From: Orenia marismortui DSM 5156
GTDB taxonomy: Bacteria; Bacillota; Halanaerobiia; Halobacteroidales; Halobacteroidaceae
Direction: 5' to 3'
Assembly (NCBI RefSeq): GCF_000379025.1
Contig: NZ_KB900617.1
Coordinates: forward strand, 648,316 to 712,315
Length of the DNA: 64,000 bases
Positions 28,257 through 36,430 of this stretch are shown piece by piece. Position 1 is the first letter of the stretch. Every line of letters begins with the position of its first letter. The notes under the pieces were generated by a model. It was not told where the DNA came from, ran no database searches, and saw only the letters and a list, made by a program, of their open reading frames with translations. Position numbers and translations under genes: made by a program.

Positions 28257-29249
28257 TTATTGTAAATATAATGATACATCTTCTGCTTTTATATCTGGAT
28301 GTAATGCTACATTAATTCCACCAGCTATAATCTTGCTAGTGTCACGAATTAATTGGTCTATTCCTTTAGGCGAGACAATTAAATCTCCCATAAAAGGCTG
28401 TAATATATTTTGGATTATCTGTTGATGATTATTATTTTGCTCTAAACTACCCCTTAAACTCGGCTGAACATTTGGATTGTTCATTAATTGTTTAATCGTA
28501 TCATTTACAATATTAACTGAGTTTATTACTGTAGGCATCCCAATTGCAAGTACTGGAACTCCCATATCTTGTTGTGTAATACCTACCCTATTCTTACCTA
28601 AGCCAGAACCAGGATAGATTCCTGTATCACTAATCTGAATAGTAGAAGCTAACCTGCTACTTTCTTTAGCAGCTAAGGCATCAATAGCAATAATTAGATT
28701 AGGATGTACTCGATCTACCACTCCCCGAATAATTTCTGCAGTTTCAATTCCAGTCAAACCTAAAACCCCTGGTGCTAAAGCACATACTGGTCTCATACCT
28801 TGTTTAGCATCTGCTGGTGATGAATCATATAGATGTCTAGTTACTAATAAATGATGAATAACCTCTGGTCCTAAAGCATCTGGAGTAGCATTCCAATTGC
28901 CCAAACCAACCACTAAAATAGTTGGTTCTCCTTGCATCCCTGGTTGCAAAGCATTATAATTTATTAATTTATTTATTTCTTCAGATAATACTCCACTTAT
29001 ATATTCCTGGGTTAATTTATCTGCTACCCTCAATGATTCAGACTCTATAGTAATATAGTTCCCTGGAGCTTTTCCAATTCTTTGAGCTGCTTGTTGATTC
29101 ATAACCTGAATTCTTGTGACCTTTACATTTTCTTTCTCTTCTTCTTCTACCGCAACTCCTTGTATTTCACCACCAGTTCTTTCAACTGCTAGATTTCTAG
29201 CTTCAACTGCCAAATCAGTTAAAGTTGATAATTGCTCTAATTCTTGCAT
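28257..29249 (-). CDS. gpr: germination protease GPR
   Basis: Aspartic-type protease that degrades alpha/beta SASPs during spore germination; made as a zymogen with an N-terminal propeptide. Seen: LTDLAVEARNLAVERTGGE near the start, VVGLGNWNATPDALGPEV, and ALAPGVLGLTGIETAEI. 330 residues. Its SASP substrates are encoded about 3 kb away at 31832-32480. Confidence 0.96.
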   Translation of the reverse strand: MQELEQLSTLTDLAVEARNLAVERTGGEIQGVAVEEEEKENVKVTRIQVMNQQAAQRIGKAPGNYITIESESLRVADKLTQEYISGVLSEEINKLINYNALQPGMQGEPTILVVGLGNWNATPDALGPEVIHHLLVTRHLYDSSPADAKQGMRPVCALAPGVLGLTGIETAEIIRGVVDRVHPNLIIAIDALAAKESSRLASTIQISDTGIYPGSGLGKNRVGITQQDMGVPVLAIGMPTVINSVNIVNDTIKQLMNNPNVQPSLRGSLEQNNNHQQIIQNILQPFMGDLIVSPKGIDQLIRDTSKIIAGGINVALHPDIKAEDVSLYLQ

Positions 29250-29269
29250 TATATATTCCCCCTCTCTTA

Positions 29270-29605
29270 TTATCTTAACTCTGTAGGAACAAAAGAATCA
29301 ACAATTCCAATAACTAAAGCTGCCAATAAGGATCCTATAAAAGAAACTTGCATTCCTGCTAATAATTTAGCGGTAAAATAAATAACAATAGCTGAAGTAA
29401 CAAAACCAGTTAAACCTCTTGCTTGAGGAGATATATTTTCACCAAAAAAGTTTTCAACAATATAACCTAAAAAAGCTATAACAATCGATGCAATTAAAGC
29501 ACTAGTAAAACTAGCGACTGATACTCCTGGTACTAAATAACCTACTGCTAATAAAACAAAAGCAGAAACAATAAATCTGACAATTGCTCCTAACCAACCG
29601 ACCAT
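29270..29605 (-). CDS. phage-holin-like four-helix membrane protein
   Basis: 111 residues with four predicted transmembrane segments (about 5-25, 30-50, 60-80, 88-106). It resembles the phage holin family IV / YvlD-type membrane proteins (IVRFIVSAFVLLAVGYLVPG). No surrounding phage genes; in sporulating Firmicutes similar proteins are often chromosomal. Located 20 bases upstream of gpr on the same strand, so probably co-transcribed; a spore-envelope role is possible but unproven. Confidence 0.7.
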   Translation of the reverse strand: MVGWLGAIVRFIVSAFVLLAVGYLVPGVSVASFTSALIASIVIAFLGYIVENFFGENISPQARGLTGFVTSAIVIYFTAKLLAGMQVSFIGSLLAALVIGIVDSFVPTELR

Positions 29606-29862
29606 TCTATAAAACCTCCCTTCTAAGAGTTTGTATTTTATATTTTTTATTTATAAAAATCTTCTGGATCATCAACAAACTTTGTGATTAATATTAATTT
29701 TAGATTTAAACTAAAGTTCAAAAATCAAATCTTAAAAAATAAAAACAATTATTTAACCACGCGCCCGGAGGGAACCATAAAAATTAAAATCTCACGAAGG
29801 GTTATTACTTCAAACCCGGAGGTGTTTTTCTCAAGGAAGTACTTCTGGGGTGAATCAATAAC
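29606..29862. other. non-coding spacer upstream of the holin-like gene
   Basis: No real gene. Bases 29757-29850 are less AT-rich and hold CGCCCGGAGGG and AAACCCGGAGGTG boxes that could pair in a small structure, but I do not recognise the element. Left part of the 612-base gap to rpsT. Confidence 0.45.
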
Positions 29863-29904
29863 TGGCTAATAGCTAGTAGCCAATAGCCGCTAGCTAATTA
29901 CTAT
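29863..29904. repeat. heptad block, TAGCTAN type (gpr-rpsT gap)
   Basis: Six 7-bp units: TGGCTAA, TAGCTAG, TAGCCAA, TAGCCGC, TAGCTAA, TTACTAT. A conserved box beginning ACTTTCACAAAA follows at 29943, as it does after the block at 57771. Confidence 0.8.
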
Positions 29905-29940
29905 TCGTGTTAATTCGTGGTAAAAATAAGGTTTTAAAAA

Positions 29941-29970
29941 TTACTTTCACAAAAGTCGCGGAAGAACCAA
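29941..29970. repeat. ACTTTCACAAAA box (copy 1)
   Basis: ACTTTCACAAAAGTCGCGGAAGAACCAAT closely matches 57859-57887 (ACTTTCACAAAAATTGTGGAAAACCCAT). Both copies lie just downstream of a TAGCTAN heptad block, which suggests a composite dispersed element. The rest of the gap to rpsT (29971-30217) is AT-rich with no clear promoter found. Confidence 0.6.
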
Positions 29971-30217
29971 TCTTCTTTTTTATGAAAGTCAATAGTTATA
30001 ATAACCTATTTATTTTTCTATATTCATTTATAGAAATTAATTTATGCCTTTTAATCTAAAAATTATAAAAACTCTTTATTTTTAGTAAGTAGACAGAAAG
30101 TATATTTAATCTTTTCTTGCGTTTTAAATAATAATATGATAGAATTCTTTTGTTAAAGCTAAGTAAACTCTATTTTATATTTTATATAGAAAATAGTGGC
30201 TAAAGGAGGTGACCGTA

Positions 30218-30484
30218 GTGGCAAATTCTAAATCTGCTCAAAAGAGAATTAGAGTTATTGAAAAGAAAACAGCTATTAATAGCAATAGAAAATCTCAATT
30301 AAAAACTGCTGTTAAGCGATTTGAAGAAGCAGTAGAAGCTGGCAATGTAGAAGCAGCTAGAGAAAAGTTAAATACAGCTAAAAAGATTATTGATAAAACT
30401 GCTGCTAAAGGTACTATTCATAAGAATAATGCTGCTCGTAAAAAATCTAAATTGGATAAATTATTCAATGATTTAACTGCTTAA
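30218..30484 (+). CDS. rpsT: 30S ribosomal protein S20
   Basis: 88-residue primary 16S rRNA-binding protein (ANSKSAQKRIRVIEKK..., NAARKKSKLDKLF). GTG at 30218 is the start: AAAGGAGGTGA ends 6 bases before it, and the protein then begins MANSKSAQKR as the family does. An upstream in-frame GTG at 30209 lies inside the ribosome binding site. Divergently placed next to gpr and convergent with holA. Confidence 0.97.
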   Translation: MANSKSAQKRIRVIEKKTAINSNRKSQLKTAVKRFEEAVEAGNVEAAREKLNTAKKIIDKTAAKGTIHKNNAARKKSKLDKLFNDLTA

Positions 30485-30513
30485 TTAAGGTTTCTATTAC
30501 TTAATTAGAAAAT

Positions 30514-30548
30514 AAAAAGGACTGCTCTTTTAAGAGCAGTCTTTTTTA
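30514..30548. terminator. bidirectional terminator between rpsT and holA
   Basis: GACTGCTC/GAGCAGTC hairpin (30520-30541) flanked by A-run and T-run, so it can stop transcription from both sides. holA ends at 30554. Confidence 0.92.
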
Positions 30549-30553
30549 TTTTA

Positions 30554-31561
30554 TTAAATAGCCTCTTTTAAATTTATTACTAATAATTCCATCTCTAATT
30601 TCTGGTCACTCCCTGTTACTAATCTACAATCACTTTCAAATAATTTCTCCAAAGCCATCTCTAAAGACTCAATAGAAAAATTATGACTCTGTTTTAAACA
30701 TTTTTTTATCGGATAAGGGTGCTGATTTAGTTTCTTAGCAATTTGATCTACTGTATAACCATCTCTAGCTAACAATTTACTTCGTAACATTAACCTAATT
30801 TGTCTTGCTATCATTCCTAATATCTGCTTGCCTTCTGCACCTTCCTGTAAAATATCAGCTAATAATTTCAAAGCCAAAGATGTATTCTTCTGTCCAATTG
30901 CATCGACAAAATCAAAGATAATATTCTCTTTTACTAGCCAGTCCTTGCTAATAACAGCTTGAACATCATCTTTAGTAATTAACCTATCTTCTCCGGTAAA
31001 TGTAATTACTTTATTTATTTCACTATCAAGCCGTTGTAAATCATTATTAAAGGCTTCTTCTAATAGCATTATTGCTTTTTTTTCTATTTTATACCCATAA
31101 CTCTCTATCTTCTTTTCTACCCAATTATCTAATTTTTTATATTTTAATGACTCAAACTTTAAGATTTCACCCTTCTTTTTTATCCTTTTATAAACTTTTA
31201 AACTTCTTTTAGGTTTATTATAGCTTACAAATAATAAAATAGTACTTTCAGGAAAATCATCAATTAAATTATATATTAAATCAATATCTTTGACCTTCTT
31301 TACAAATAAGTCATAAGTATAAACAACTACAATCCTTTTCTCAGACATAAAAGGTAAGGTCTTAACTGAATTAATTAATTTAGATGCTAAATCACCATCT
31401 TCTTCCATAATGTTTAGATTAAAATCTCTAAGATCTTTAGAAGCAAATGTATCTATGAATTTAGTAATAAATTCATCTATTAAATATCTATCATCTCCAT
31501 GAATTAAATAAATTGAATCTAACTGATTAATTTTCTTTTTTAAAATATCAATATGTTGCAT
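30554..31561 (-). CDS. holA: DNA polymerase III delta subunit
   Basis: 335-residue clamp-loader subunit that opens the beta clamp. IYLIHGDDRYLIDEFI near the N-terminus and VFDFVDAIGQKNTSLALKLL in the middle match the family (AAA-like fold without a working P-loop). Located between comEC and rpsT as in Bacillus (comEC-holA-rpsT). Confidence 0.94.
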   Translation of the reverse strand: MQHIDILKKKINQLDSIYLIHGDDRYLIDEFITKFIDTFASKDLRDFNLNIMEEDGDLASKLINSVKTLPFMSEKRIVVVYTYDLFVKKVKDIDLIYNLIDDFPESTILLFVSYNKPKRSLKVYKRIKKKGEILKFESLKYKKLDNWVEKKIESYGYKIEKKAIMLLEEAFNNDLQRLDSEINKVITFTGEDRLITKDDVQAVISKDWLVKENIIFDFVDAIGQKNTSLALKLLADILQEGAEGKQILGMIARQIRLMLRSKLLARDGYTVDQIAKKLNQHPYPIKKCLKQSHNFSIESLEMALEKLFESDCRLVTGSDQKLEMELLVINLKEAI

Positions 31562-31770
31562 ATATATTATACCACCTTTTCAAAAACTTATTATTTTATA
31601 TTAAAATATTAGCTTAATTACTCTCTATAATTATTTTAACATAAACCTGGATCTATGTTCAAAAGCTTATCCATATTTCTTAGTTATAAAATTATTAAAT
31701 TCAAAACTAATTTTAATTATCATATTTTTGCAGCATTTATTATTTTTTTGTTTTTATATAAAATTTACTA

Positions 31771-31798
31771 GTATAGCTTCAAATTTATCAGCATACAA
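31771..31798 (+). promoter_or_regulatory. putative forespore (sigma-G-type) promoter of first SASP gene
   Basis: GTATAG (31771-31776), a 15-base gap and CATACAA (31792-31798). The same layout is repeated before the second SASP gene at 32204-32231. The resemblance to sigma-G boxes is approximate; the conservation between the two copies is what supports it. Confidence 0.45.
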
Positions 31799-31831
31799 TA
31801 AGAATACAAAATAAAAAAGGAGGTGACAGAA

Positions 31832-32137
31832 ATGAGCATTAGAACTGGTAGTAATCGAACTTTAAATCCTATGGCTATGCAAGCTTTAGATAAATTTAAA
31901 TTAGAAGCTGCTACTGAATTAAATATCAACAATGAGTATAAATCTGGTTACTGGGGTAATATCACTTCTCGTGAATGTGGATCTGTTGGTGGACAGATGG
32001 TTAAGAAAATGATCGAATCTTATGAAAATCAATTGGCTAATGGAACACCTACTAACACTAGCATGAAAGCTATCAAAAATGAGAATAAAAACTATAATTT
32101 AGCTAATAAAGCCGGTAATTTTGTTCCTCAAGGTTAA
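31832..32137 (+). CDS. alpha/beta-type small acid-soluble spore protein (long form)
   Basis: 101 residues. Core matches alpha/beta SASPs: ALDKFKLEAATELN, then YWGNITSRECGSVGGQMVKKM. These bind and protect spore DNA and are digested by GPR at germination. The ATG at 31832 follows AAAGGAGGTGA; an upstream in-frame codon at 31823 is in that site. Compared with its neighbour it carries an extra Asn-rich 30-residue C-terminal tail. Tandem paralogue of 32265-32480. Confidence 0.94.
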   Translation: MSIRTGSNRTLNPMAMQALDKFKLEAATELNINNEYKSGYWGNITSRECGSVGGQMVKKMIESYENQLANGTPTNTSMKAIKNENKNYNLANKAGNFVPQG

Positions 32138-32203
32138 TCAAGATTAATTTATAATATTTTTATAATTTTTAAGATAATTTTATAAAAAACACAATATTTA
32201 CTA

Positions 32204-32231
32204 GTATAGCTTCAAGTTAATTAACACACAA
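32204..32231 (+). promoter_or_regulatory. putative forespore promoter of second SASP gene
   Basis: GTATAG (32204-32209), 15-base gap, CACACAA (32225-32231). Flanking bases are near-identical to the copy at 31771, so the duplication included the promoter region. Confidence 0.4.
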
Positions 32232-32264
32232 TAAGAATACAAAATAAAAAAGGAGGTGATAGAA

Positions 32265-32480
32265 ATGAGCATTAGAACTGGAAGTAATCGAGTTTTAAAT
32301 CCTATGGCTGTACAAGCTTTAGATAAATTTAAATTAGAGGCTGCTACTGAATTAAATATCAACAATGAGTATAAATCTGGTTACTGGGGTAATATCACTT
32401 CTCGTGAATGTGGATCTGTTGGTGGACAAATGGTTAAAAAAATGATCGAATCTTATGAAAATCAATTGGCTGGTCAATAA
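32265..32480 (+). CDS. alpha/beta-type small acid-soluble spore protein (short form)
   Basis: 71 residues, of usual SASP length, almost identical to residues 1-70 of the preceding gene (one Thr-Val and one Met-Val change in the first 20 residues). DNA is also near identical through the coding region, indicating a recent tandem duplication. ATG at 32265 follows AAAGGAGGTGA. Ends in its own terminator. Confidence 0.95.
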   Translation: MSIRTGSNRVLNPMAVQALDKFKLEAATELNINNEYKSGYWGNITSRECGSVGGQMVKKMIESYENQLAGQ

Positions 32481-32513
32481 TTAGTATCTAAATGGCTTAC
32501 AACTAAATATTGA

Positions 32514-32542
32514 AAATGAGCGGTGGCTATCATCGCTCATTT
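32514..32542 (+). terminator. terminator after the SASP pair
   Basis: AAATGAGCG/CGCTCATTT hairpin with an 11-base loop, starting 34 bases past the stop. Followed by AAATTTAT. Confidence 0.65.
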
Positions 32543-32580
32543 AAATTTATATGATAAAATAATAAAAAAGGAGCTTAGCT

Positions 32581-33318
32581 GTGAAAAAAATAAATCGATA
32601 TTTTACTATTATACTTGTGCTAATAATGGGATTATTTCTCACAACTAGTCATGCTAATGCCAAAAGAAGAGTCTACACTGTAAAAAAAGGTGACTCAATC
32701 TGGAATATATGTAAGGGCTGTAATGCTAACTTCTTAAATACTTTAAGAATGAATGGACACTTTAAAGATCCTAATTTAATCTATCCTGGAGATAAGGTTT
32801 ATGTACCTGAGCCTGATAGAAATAATCAAACTCCAGAACCACAGCCAACTGAGCCAACTCAACCGACTCAACCTCAAAATGGTGAAGATATGCAACAGCC
32901 ACCTCAAGAAGATATGGGAGAAAGCACCAACTTACAAGCTATGGAAGCTGAAGTAGTCAAATTAGTCAATCAAGAACGTCAAAAACGAGGCTTAAAGCCT
33001 TATAAGCATAATTCAAAACTGTCTAGTGTAGCAAGAACTAAATCTAAAGATATGCGAGATAAAAATTATTTTAGTCATCAATCTCCAACATATGGATCTC
33101 CATTTGAAATGATGACTAAATTTGGAATTGACTATAGTACAGCAGGAGAAAATATTGCTAAAGGACAACCTACAGCTAAAGCAGTTATGAATGGTTGGAT
33201 GAATTCTCCTGGCCACAGAAGAAATATTTTAAGTGAGAAGTTCACTGAGATTGGTGTAGGACTTGCTAAAGATTCCAAGGGAATGACTTATTGGACACAA
33301 ATGTTCATTAGACCATAG
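32581..33318 (+). CDS. secreted LysM and CAP/SCP domain protein (YkwD-like)
   Basis: 245 residues with GTG start at 32581 after AAAGGAG. Signal peptide at 1-27 (cleavage near HANA). LysM domain about 31-76 (YTVKKGDSIWNICKGC...IYPGDKVYVP) binds peptidoglycan. A Pro/Gln/Thr linker covers 77-115. The CAP domain (118-245) has HNSKLSSVARTKSKDM, YFSHQSP, GENIAKG and NSPGHRRNIL. In spore formers such proteins are wall- or spore-coat-associated (YkwD/SafA type). Its position beside SASP genes fits that, but the target is unknown. Confidence 0.93.
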   Translation: MKKINRYFTIILVLIMGLFLTTSHANAKRRVYTVKKGDSIWNICKGCNANFLNTLRMNGHFKDPNLIYPGDKVYVPEPDRNNQTPEPQPTEPTQPTQPQNGEDMQQPPQEDMGESTNLQAMEAEVVKLVNQERQKRGLKPYKHNSKLSSVARTKSKDMRDKNYFSHQSPTYGSPFEMMTKFGIDYSTAGENIAKGQPTAKAVMNGWMNSPGHRRNILSEKFTEIGVGLAKDSKGMTYWTQMFIRP

Positions 33319-33348
33319 ATAAAAGCAGGGATATCCCTGCTTTTATCT
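33317..33348. terminator. bidirectional terminator between CAP gene and comEC
   Basis: Perfect 32-bp palindrome AGATAAAAGCAGGGAT/ATCCCTGCTTTTATCT between convergent genes; it overlaps the last bases of comEC. Confidence 0.9.
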
Positions 33349-35652
33349 TATAAACCTACTTACTCTGTAACTTTGACCATTTGTCATAAGAGTAATTGCT
33401 CCATCTTTATCTGTTCGTAATATCTCAATTTTATTCTTCTTTAACCTCTTTATAACATTTAAGTCTGGATGACCATAATTATTATCTCCCACTGAAATAA
33501 TTGCAAGCCTAGGAGTAACTTTTGTTATAAAATCTATAGAAGTTGAAGTAGCACTACCATGATGACCTACTTTTAAAACTGTACTATTTAAATTAATTGA
33601 TTTTTTTAATAGTCTCTTCTCCCCCTCTACTTCTAAATCTCCAGTTAATAATACTTTAAATTTATTATAGCTAAGTCTCAGGACTAAGGAATTGTTATTT
33701 TCAGGGCTATTCTCTAATAAAGGTAATCTAGGAGATAATACTTCAAAGTCCAAATCTGAAATTTCTATTTGATCTCCATCAACTAACCTTTGCATCTCTA
33801 CCTTTCTTATCTTATTAATTTCTGAAAGCAACTTTCGATCTTCTCTTCTTATAGTAACAGGATAACAAATTCTATCAACTTCAAACTCTTTGACTATATC
33901 CATAATTCCACCAACATGATCAGAATGAAAGTGAGAAAGAAAGATTAAATCTATTGCTTTAATTCCTTGTGACTTTAAAAAATCTCTTACTACTATAGCC
34001 TCCTCACCTACATCTACTAAAATATTTTTATCTGTTGGAGTATGTAAATAGATCGCATCACCATTACCTACATCTAAAAATACTAATTTAAGTTCTTTAA
34101 AATCAGTGAAGCCAAATTGAAATATTAGAAATAAAACTATAATTAAAGATATAATTTTAGCTTTGCTTTTATAATTTTCATTATATGGAATTATATTTTC
34201 TTTCAAAAATTCTAATACATAATAAAGAAGCAAATAATAAAGAAGTATTATTAATACCTTAGGTCTACCAATTAAAAAGCTTGTATTAAAATTAAGTGCT
34301 ATAAAATTAACTATTTTTAAAACTACAGCTAATATTAACTTAATGCCAATTGAAGTAATATAAGTTAACATATTAAATTTTACCAAACCCATAAGAATAA
34401 AAAATATACCTATCCATAAAACTAAACTTATTAAAGGCATAATAAAGAGATTAGCTATGATACTCACCAATGAAATTTCATAAAAATAATAAGCTAATAT
34501 GGGAATTAATCCTATCTGGGCAGCCATAGAACCTGCAATTAAAGTCTTGATCTTCTCATACTTTATAGGCAATCTATTAGAGATAAATGGAGTCAAATAA
34601 GTAATTGCCAATACTGCCCCAAAAGAAAGTTGAAAGCTAACTGTGAATAAACTCCAAGGATTAATTATTAAAATTATGATTCCTACCCCTGCTAATAAAT
34701 TATAAATATCTATCCTTCTTTCTAAATAACCACCTAATAATACTAAAAATATCAAAATTACAGCTCTTAAGCTAGGTAGCTGACATCCAGTTATAACTAT
34801 GTAAGTTCCTAAGATTAATAAATTTAAAATTAATCTTTTTCCTTTCGATAATTTTAATTTTTCAGCTAATAAATATATCAAATAACTTATTAACCCAATA
34901 TGAAACCCTGATATAACTAATAAATGACTCAAACCCAAGTCTCTAAAATCATCTTTGATTTGCCCAGGTAATAATGATTTATCACCTAACAATAAAGCTT
35001 CTAAGATATAATTATTAGGATTGTCAAAATACTTATCAATTACTCCTTTCATCCTATTTTGCAATCTAAATAAAGCTCTTAAAATAAAGTTTCCGTTATT
35101 GCTAAGCTTTTTAATCTGATTTTGACTATTAACATCACAAAGGGCATAAATCCTATTATATTTAAGATATTTTTGATAGGAAAAACCTCCTGGATTTCTT
35201 TGAACTTCAGGCAAATGAATTTTAGTCTTAATAGAAACTATATCCCCATATTCTAGTTTAGGATTAAAATCCCATGCTGATAATAATATTTTCTGATCAC
35301 TATTAATATTTCTGCCTATAACATCTATATTTTTTAATAAATATTCTCGTTTATATCCTTTGTTTGTTGCTTTTATTACTGTAGCCCTTATCTCAACCTT
35401 ATGCTTCATTATCTTCCCTAAAGCTTCATTTTTCCAGGATAAATTTAAACTTTGAATATAACAAAGTCCAAGTGAAAAAATTAATATTAAAACTATAATT
35501 TTGCTTTCTTTTATCCTTTTATTTAAGAGATAAACTGCAAAAACTATCAATAAAACAACTACAAATACCATTATACTAATTGAATATCTAGTAGCTACAA
35601 TATAATTCCCTACTATTATCCCTAATACTAAAGCAATAAATACTGCCACCAA
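33343..35652 (-). CDS. comEC: DNA uptake channel ComEC/Rec2
   Basis: 769 residues. Layout: an N-terminal membrane part and DUF4131 OB-like domain (1-190); the Competence domain with about 7-8 membrane helices (215-480, LLLGDKSLLPGQI, FRDLGLSHLLVISGFHIGL); and a C-terminal metallo-beta-lactamase domain with LSHFHSDHVGG and VGHHGSATST. It moves single-stranded DNA into the cytoplasm during transformation. Start TTG at 35652 or GTG at 35649; neither has a strong ribosome site. Directly after comEA. Confidence 0.94.
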   Translation of the reverse strand: MVAVFIALVLGIIVGNYIVATRYSISIMVFVVVLLIVFAVYLLNKRIKESKIIVLILIFSLGLCYIQSLNLSWKNEALGKIMKHKVEIRATVIKATNKGYKREYLLKNIDVIGRNINSDQKILLSAWDFNPKLEYGDIVSIKTKIHLPEVQRNPGGFSYQKYLKYNRIYALCDVNSQNQIKKLSNNGNFILRALFRLQNRMKGVIDKYFDNPNNYILEALLLGDKSLLPGQIKDDFRDLGLSHLLVISGFHIGLISYLIYLLAEKLKLSKGKRLILNLLILGTYIVITGCQLPSLRAVILIFLVLLGGYLERRIDIYNLLAGVGIIILIINPWSLFTVSFQLSFGAVLAITYLTPFISNRLPIKYEKIKTLIAGSMAAQIGLIPILAYYFYEISLVSIIANLFIMPLISLVLWIGIFFILMGLVKFNMLTYITSIGIKLILAVVLKIVNFIALNFNTSFLIGRPKVLIILLYYLLLYYVLEFLKENIIPYNENYKSKAKIISLIIVLFLIFQFGFTDFKELKLVFLDVGNGDAIYLHTPTDKNILVDVGEEAIVVRDFLKSQGIKAIDLIFLSHFHSDHVGGIMDIVKEFEVDRICYPVTIRREDRKLLSEINKIRKVEMQRLVDGDQIEISDLDFEVLSPRLPLLENSPENNNSLVLRLSYNKFKVLLTGDLEVEGEKRLLKKSINLNSTVLKVGHHGSATSTSIDFITKVTPRLAIISVGDNNYGHPDLNVIKRLKKNKIEILRTDKDGAITLMTNGQSYRVSRFIR

Positions 35653-35665
35653 AGGACGTTTTACC

Positions 35666-36292
35666 CTAATAACTAATCTGACTCTTTAATTTAGCAAAAG
35701 TCTTCTCCCCTATTCCAGGTACCTTGGTTAACTCTTTTAAAGTTTTAAAAGAACCCTTTTCTTGTCGATACTTTATAATTTTCTCAGCTGTAGAGGGGCC
35801 TACCCCCTTTAAATTCTGTAACTCTTCAACACTAGCATTATTAATATTAACTTTGTTAGGATAATCCTTAGCTACTATTGCTGGATTAGTATTTGAAGTT
35901 TTACTTTTAGATGGAATAATAATTTTACTTCCATCTTTAATCTCATCTACTAAATTAATTATATCTAAATTTGCATCTTTACTTGCACCACCTGCTTTTT
36001 CTATAACTTGATAAATCCTATCTCCCAGCTCACATTTATATACTCCAGGCTTTAACACTGCTCCTCCGACTTGAACTAATATATATTCTTTAGAAGTTTT
36101 ATTTTTATCTGAAATATCAACTTGCTCTAAACTATTAGGTTGACTAATATTAGTCTGTTCATAATTTTTAATTTCAATTGTATCTTCTGAGTTAAAATTA
36201 ATATTCTTAAAAATTAATAACGAGGTTGCTATAATAACTGCTACTATTAAAAAGAACAAGATATAGTCTTCTTTTTTATTTATTGGAAACAT
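35666..36292 (-). CDS. comEA: competence DNA receptor ComEA
   Basis: 208 residues. One membrane helix (about 10-28), an SLBB domain (about 68-128, VGGAVLKPGVYKCELGDRI) and a helix-hairpin-helix DNA-binding domain at the C-terminus (VNINNASVEELQNLKGVGPS, VPGIGEKTFAKL). Binds incoming double-stranded DNA for ComEC. ATG 36292 is preferred: a G-run (36301-36307) lies about 8 bases upstream. A longer start at 36331 has no ribosome site. Confidence 0.94.
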   Translation of the reverse strand: MFPINKKEDYILFFLIVAVIIATSLLIFKNINFNSEDTIEIKNYEQTNISQPNSLEQVDISDKNKTSKEYILVQVGGAVLKPGVYKCELGDRIYQVIEKAGGASKDANLDIINLVDEIKDGSKIIIPSKSKTSNTNPAIVAKDYPNKVNINNASVEELQNLKGVGPSTAEKIIKYRQEKGSFKTLKELTKVPGIGEKTFAKLKSQISY

Positions 36293-36385
36293 CCTATCAT
36301 CCCCCCCTTGCTTATTTTTAACTTTTAACATTCTTTTATACTCTTTATGTTAAAAATAGTTATTTAATTTTTCAATCCAAAAACA

Positions 36386-36421
36386 AAAAAGGTTTGCATC
36401 TAATTAGATGCAAACCTTTTT
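36386..36421. terminator. terminator after leuS
   Basis: Perfect 36-bp palindrome AAAAAGGTTTGCATCTAA and its complement, 10 bases past the leuS stop, with T-runs on both sides. Confidence 0.93.
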
Positions 36422-36430
36422 AAATCCAAT

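Noticed and set aside
28800-29605. Prophage, because of the holin-like gene
   Set aside because: No other phage genes nearby; gpr, rpsT and spoIIP surround it in conserved order.
29684-29869. Plus-strand open frame of 61 codons in the gpr-rpsT gap
   Set aside because: No ribosome binding site, low-complexity Lys/Asn composition, and it runs into a heptad block.
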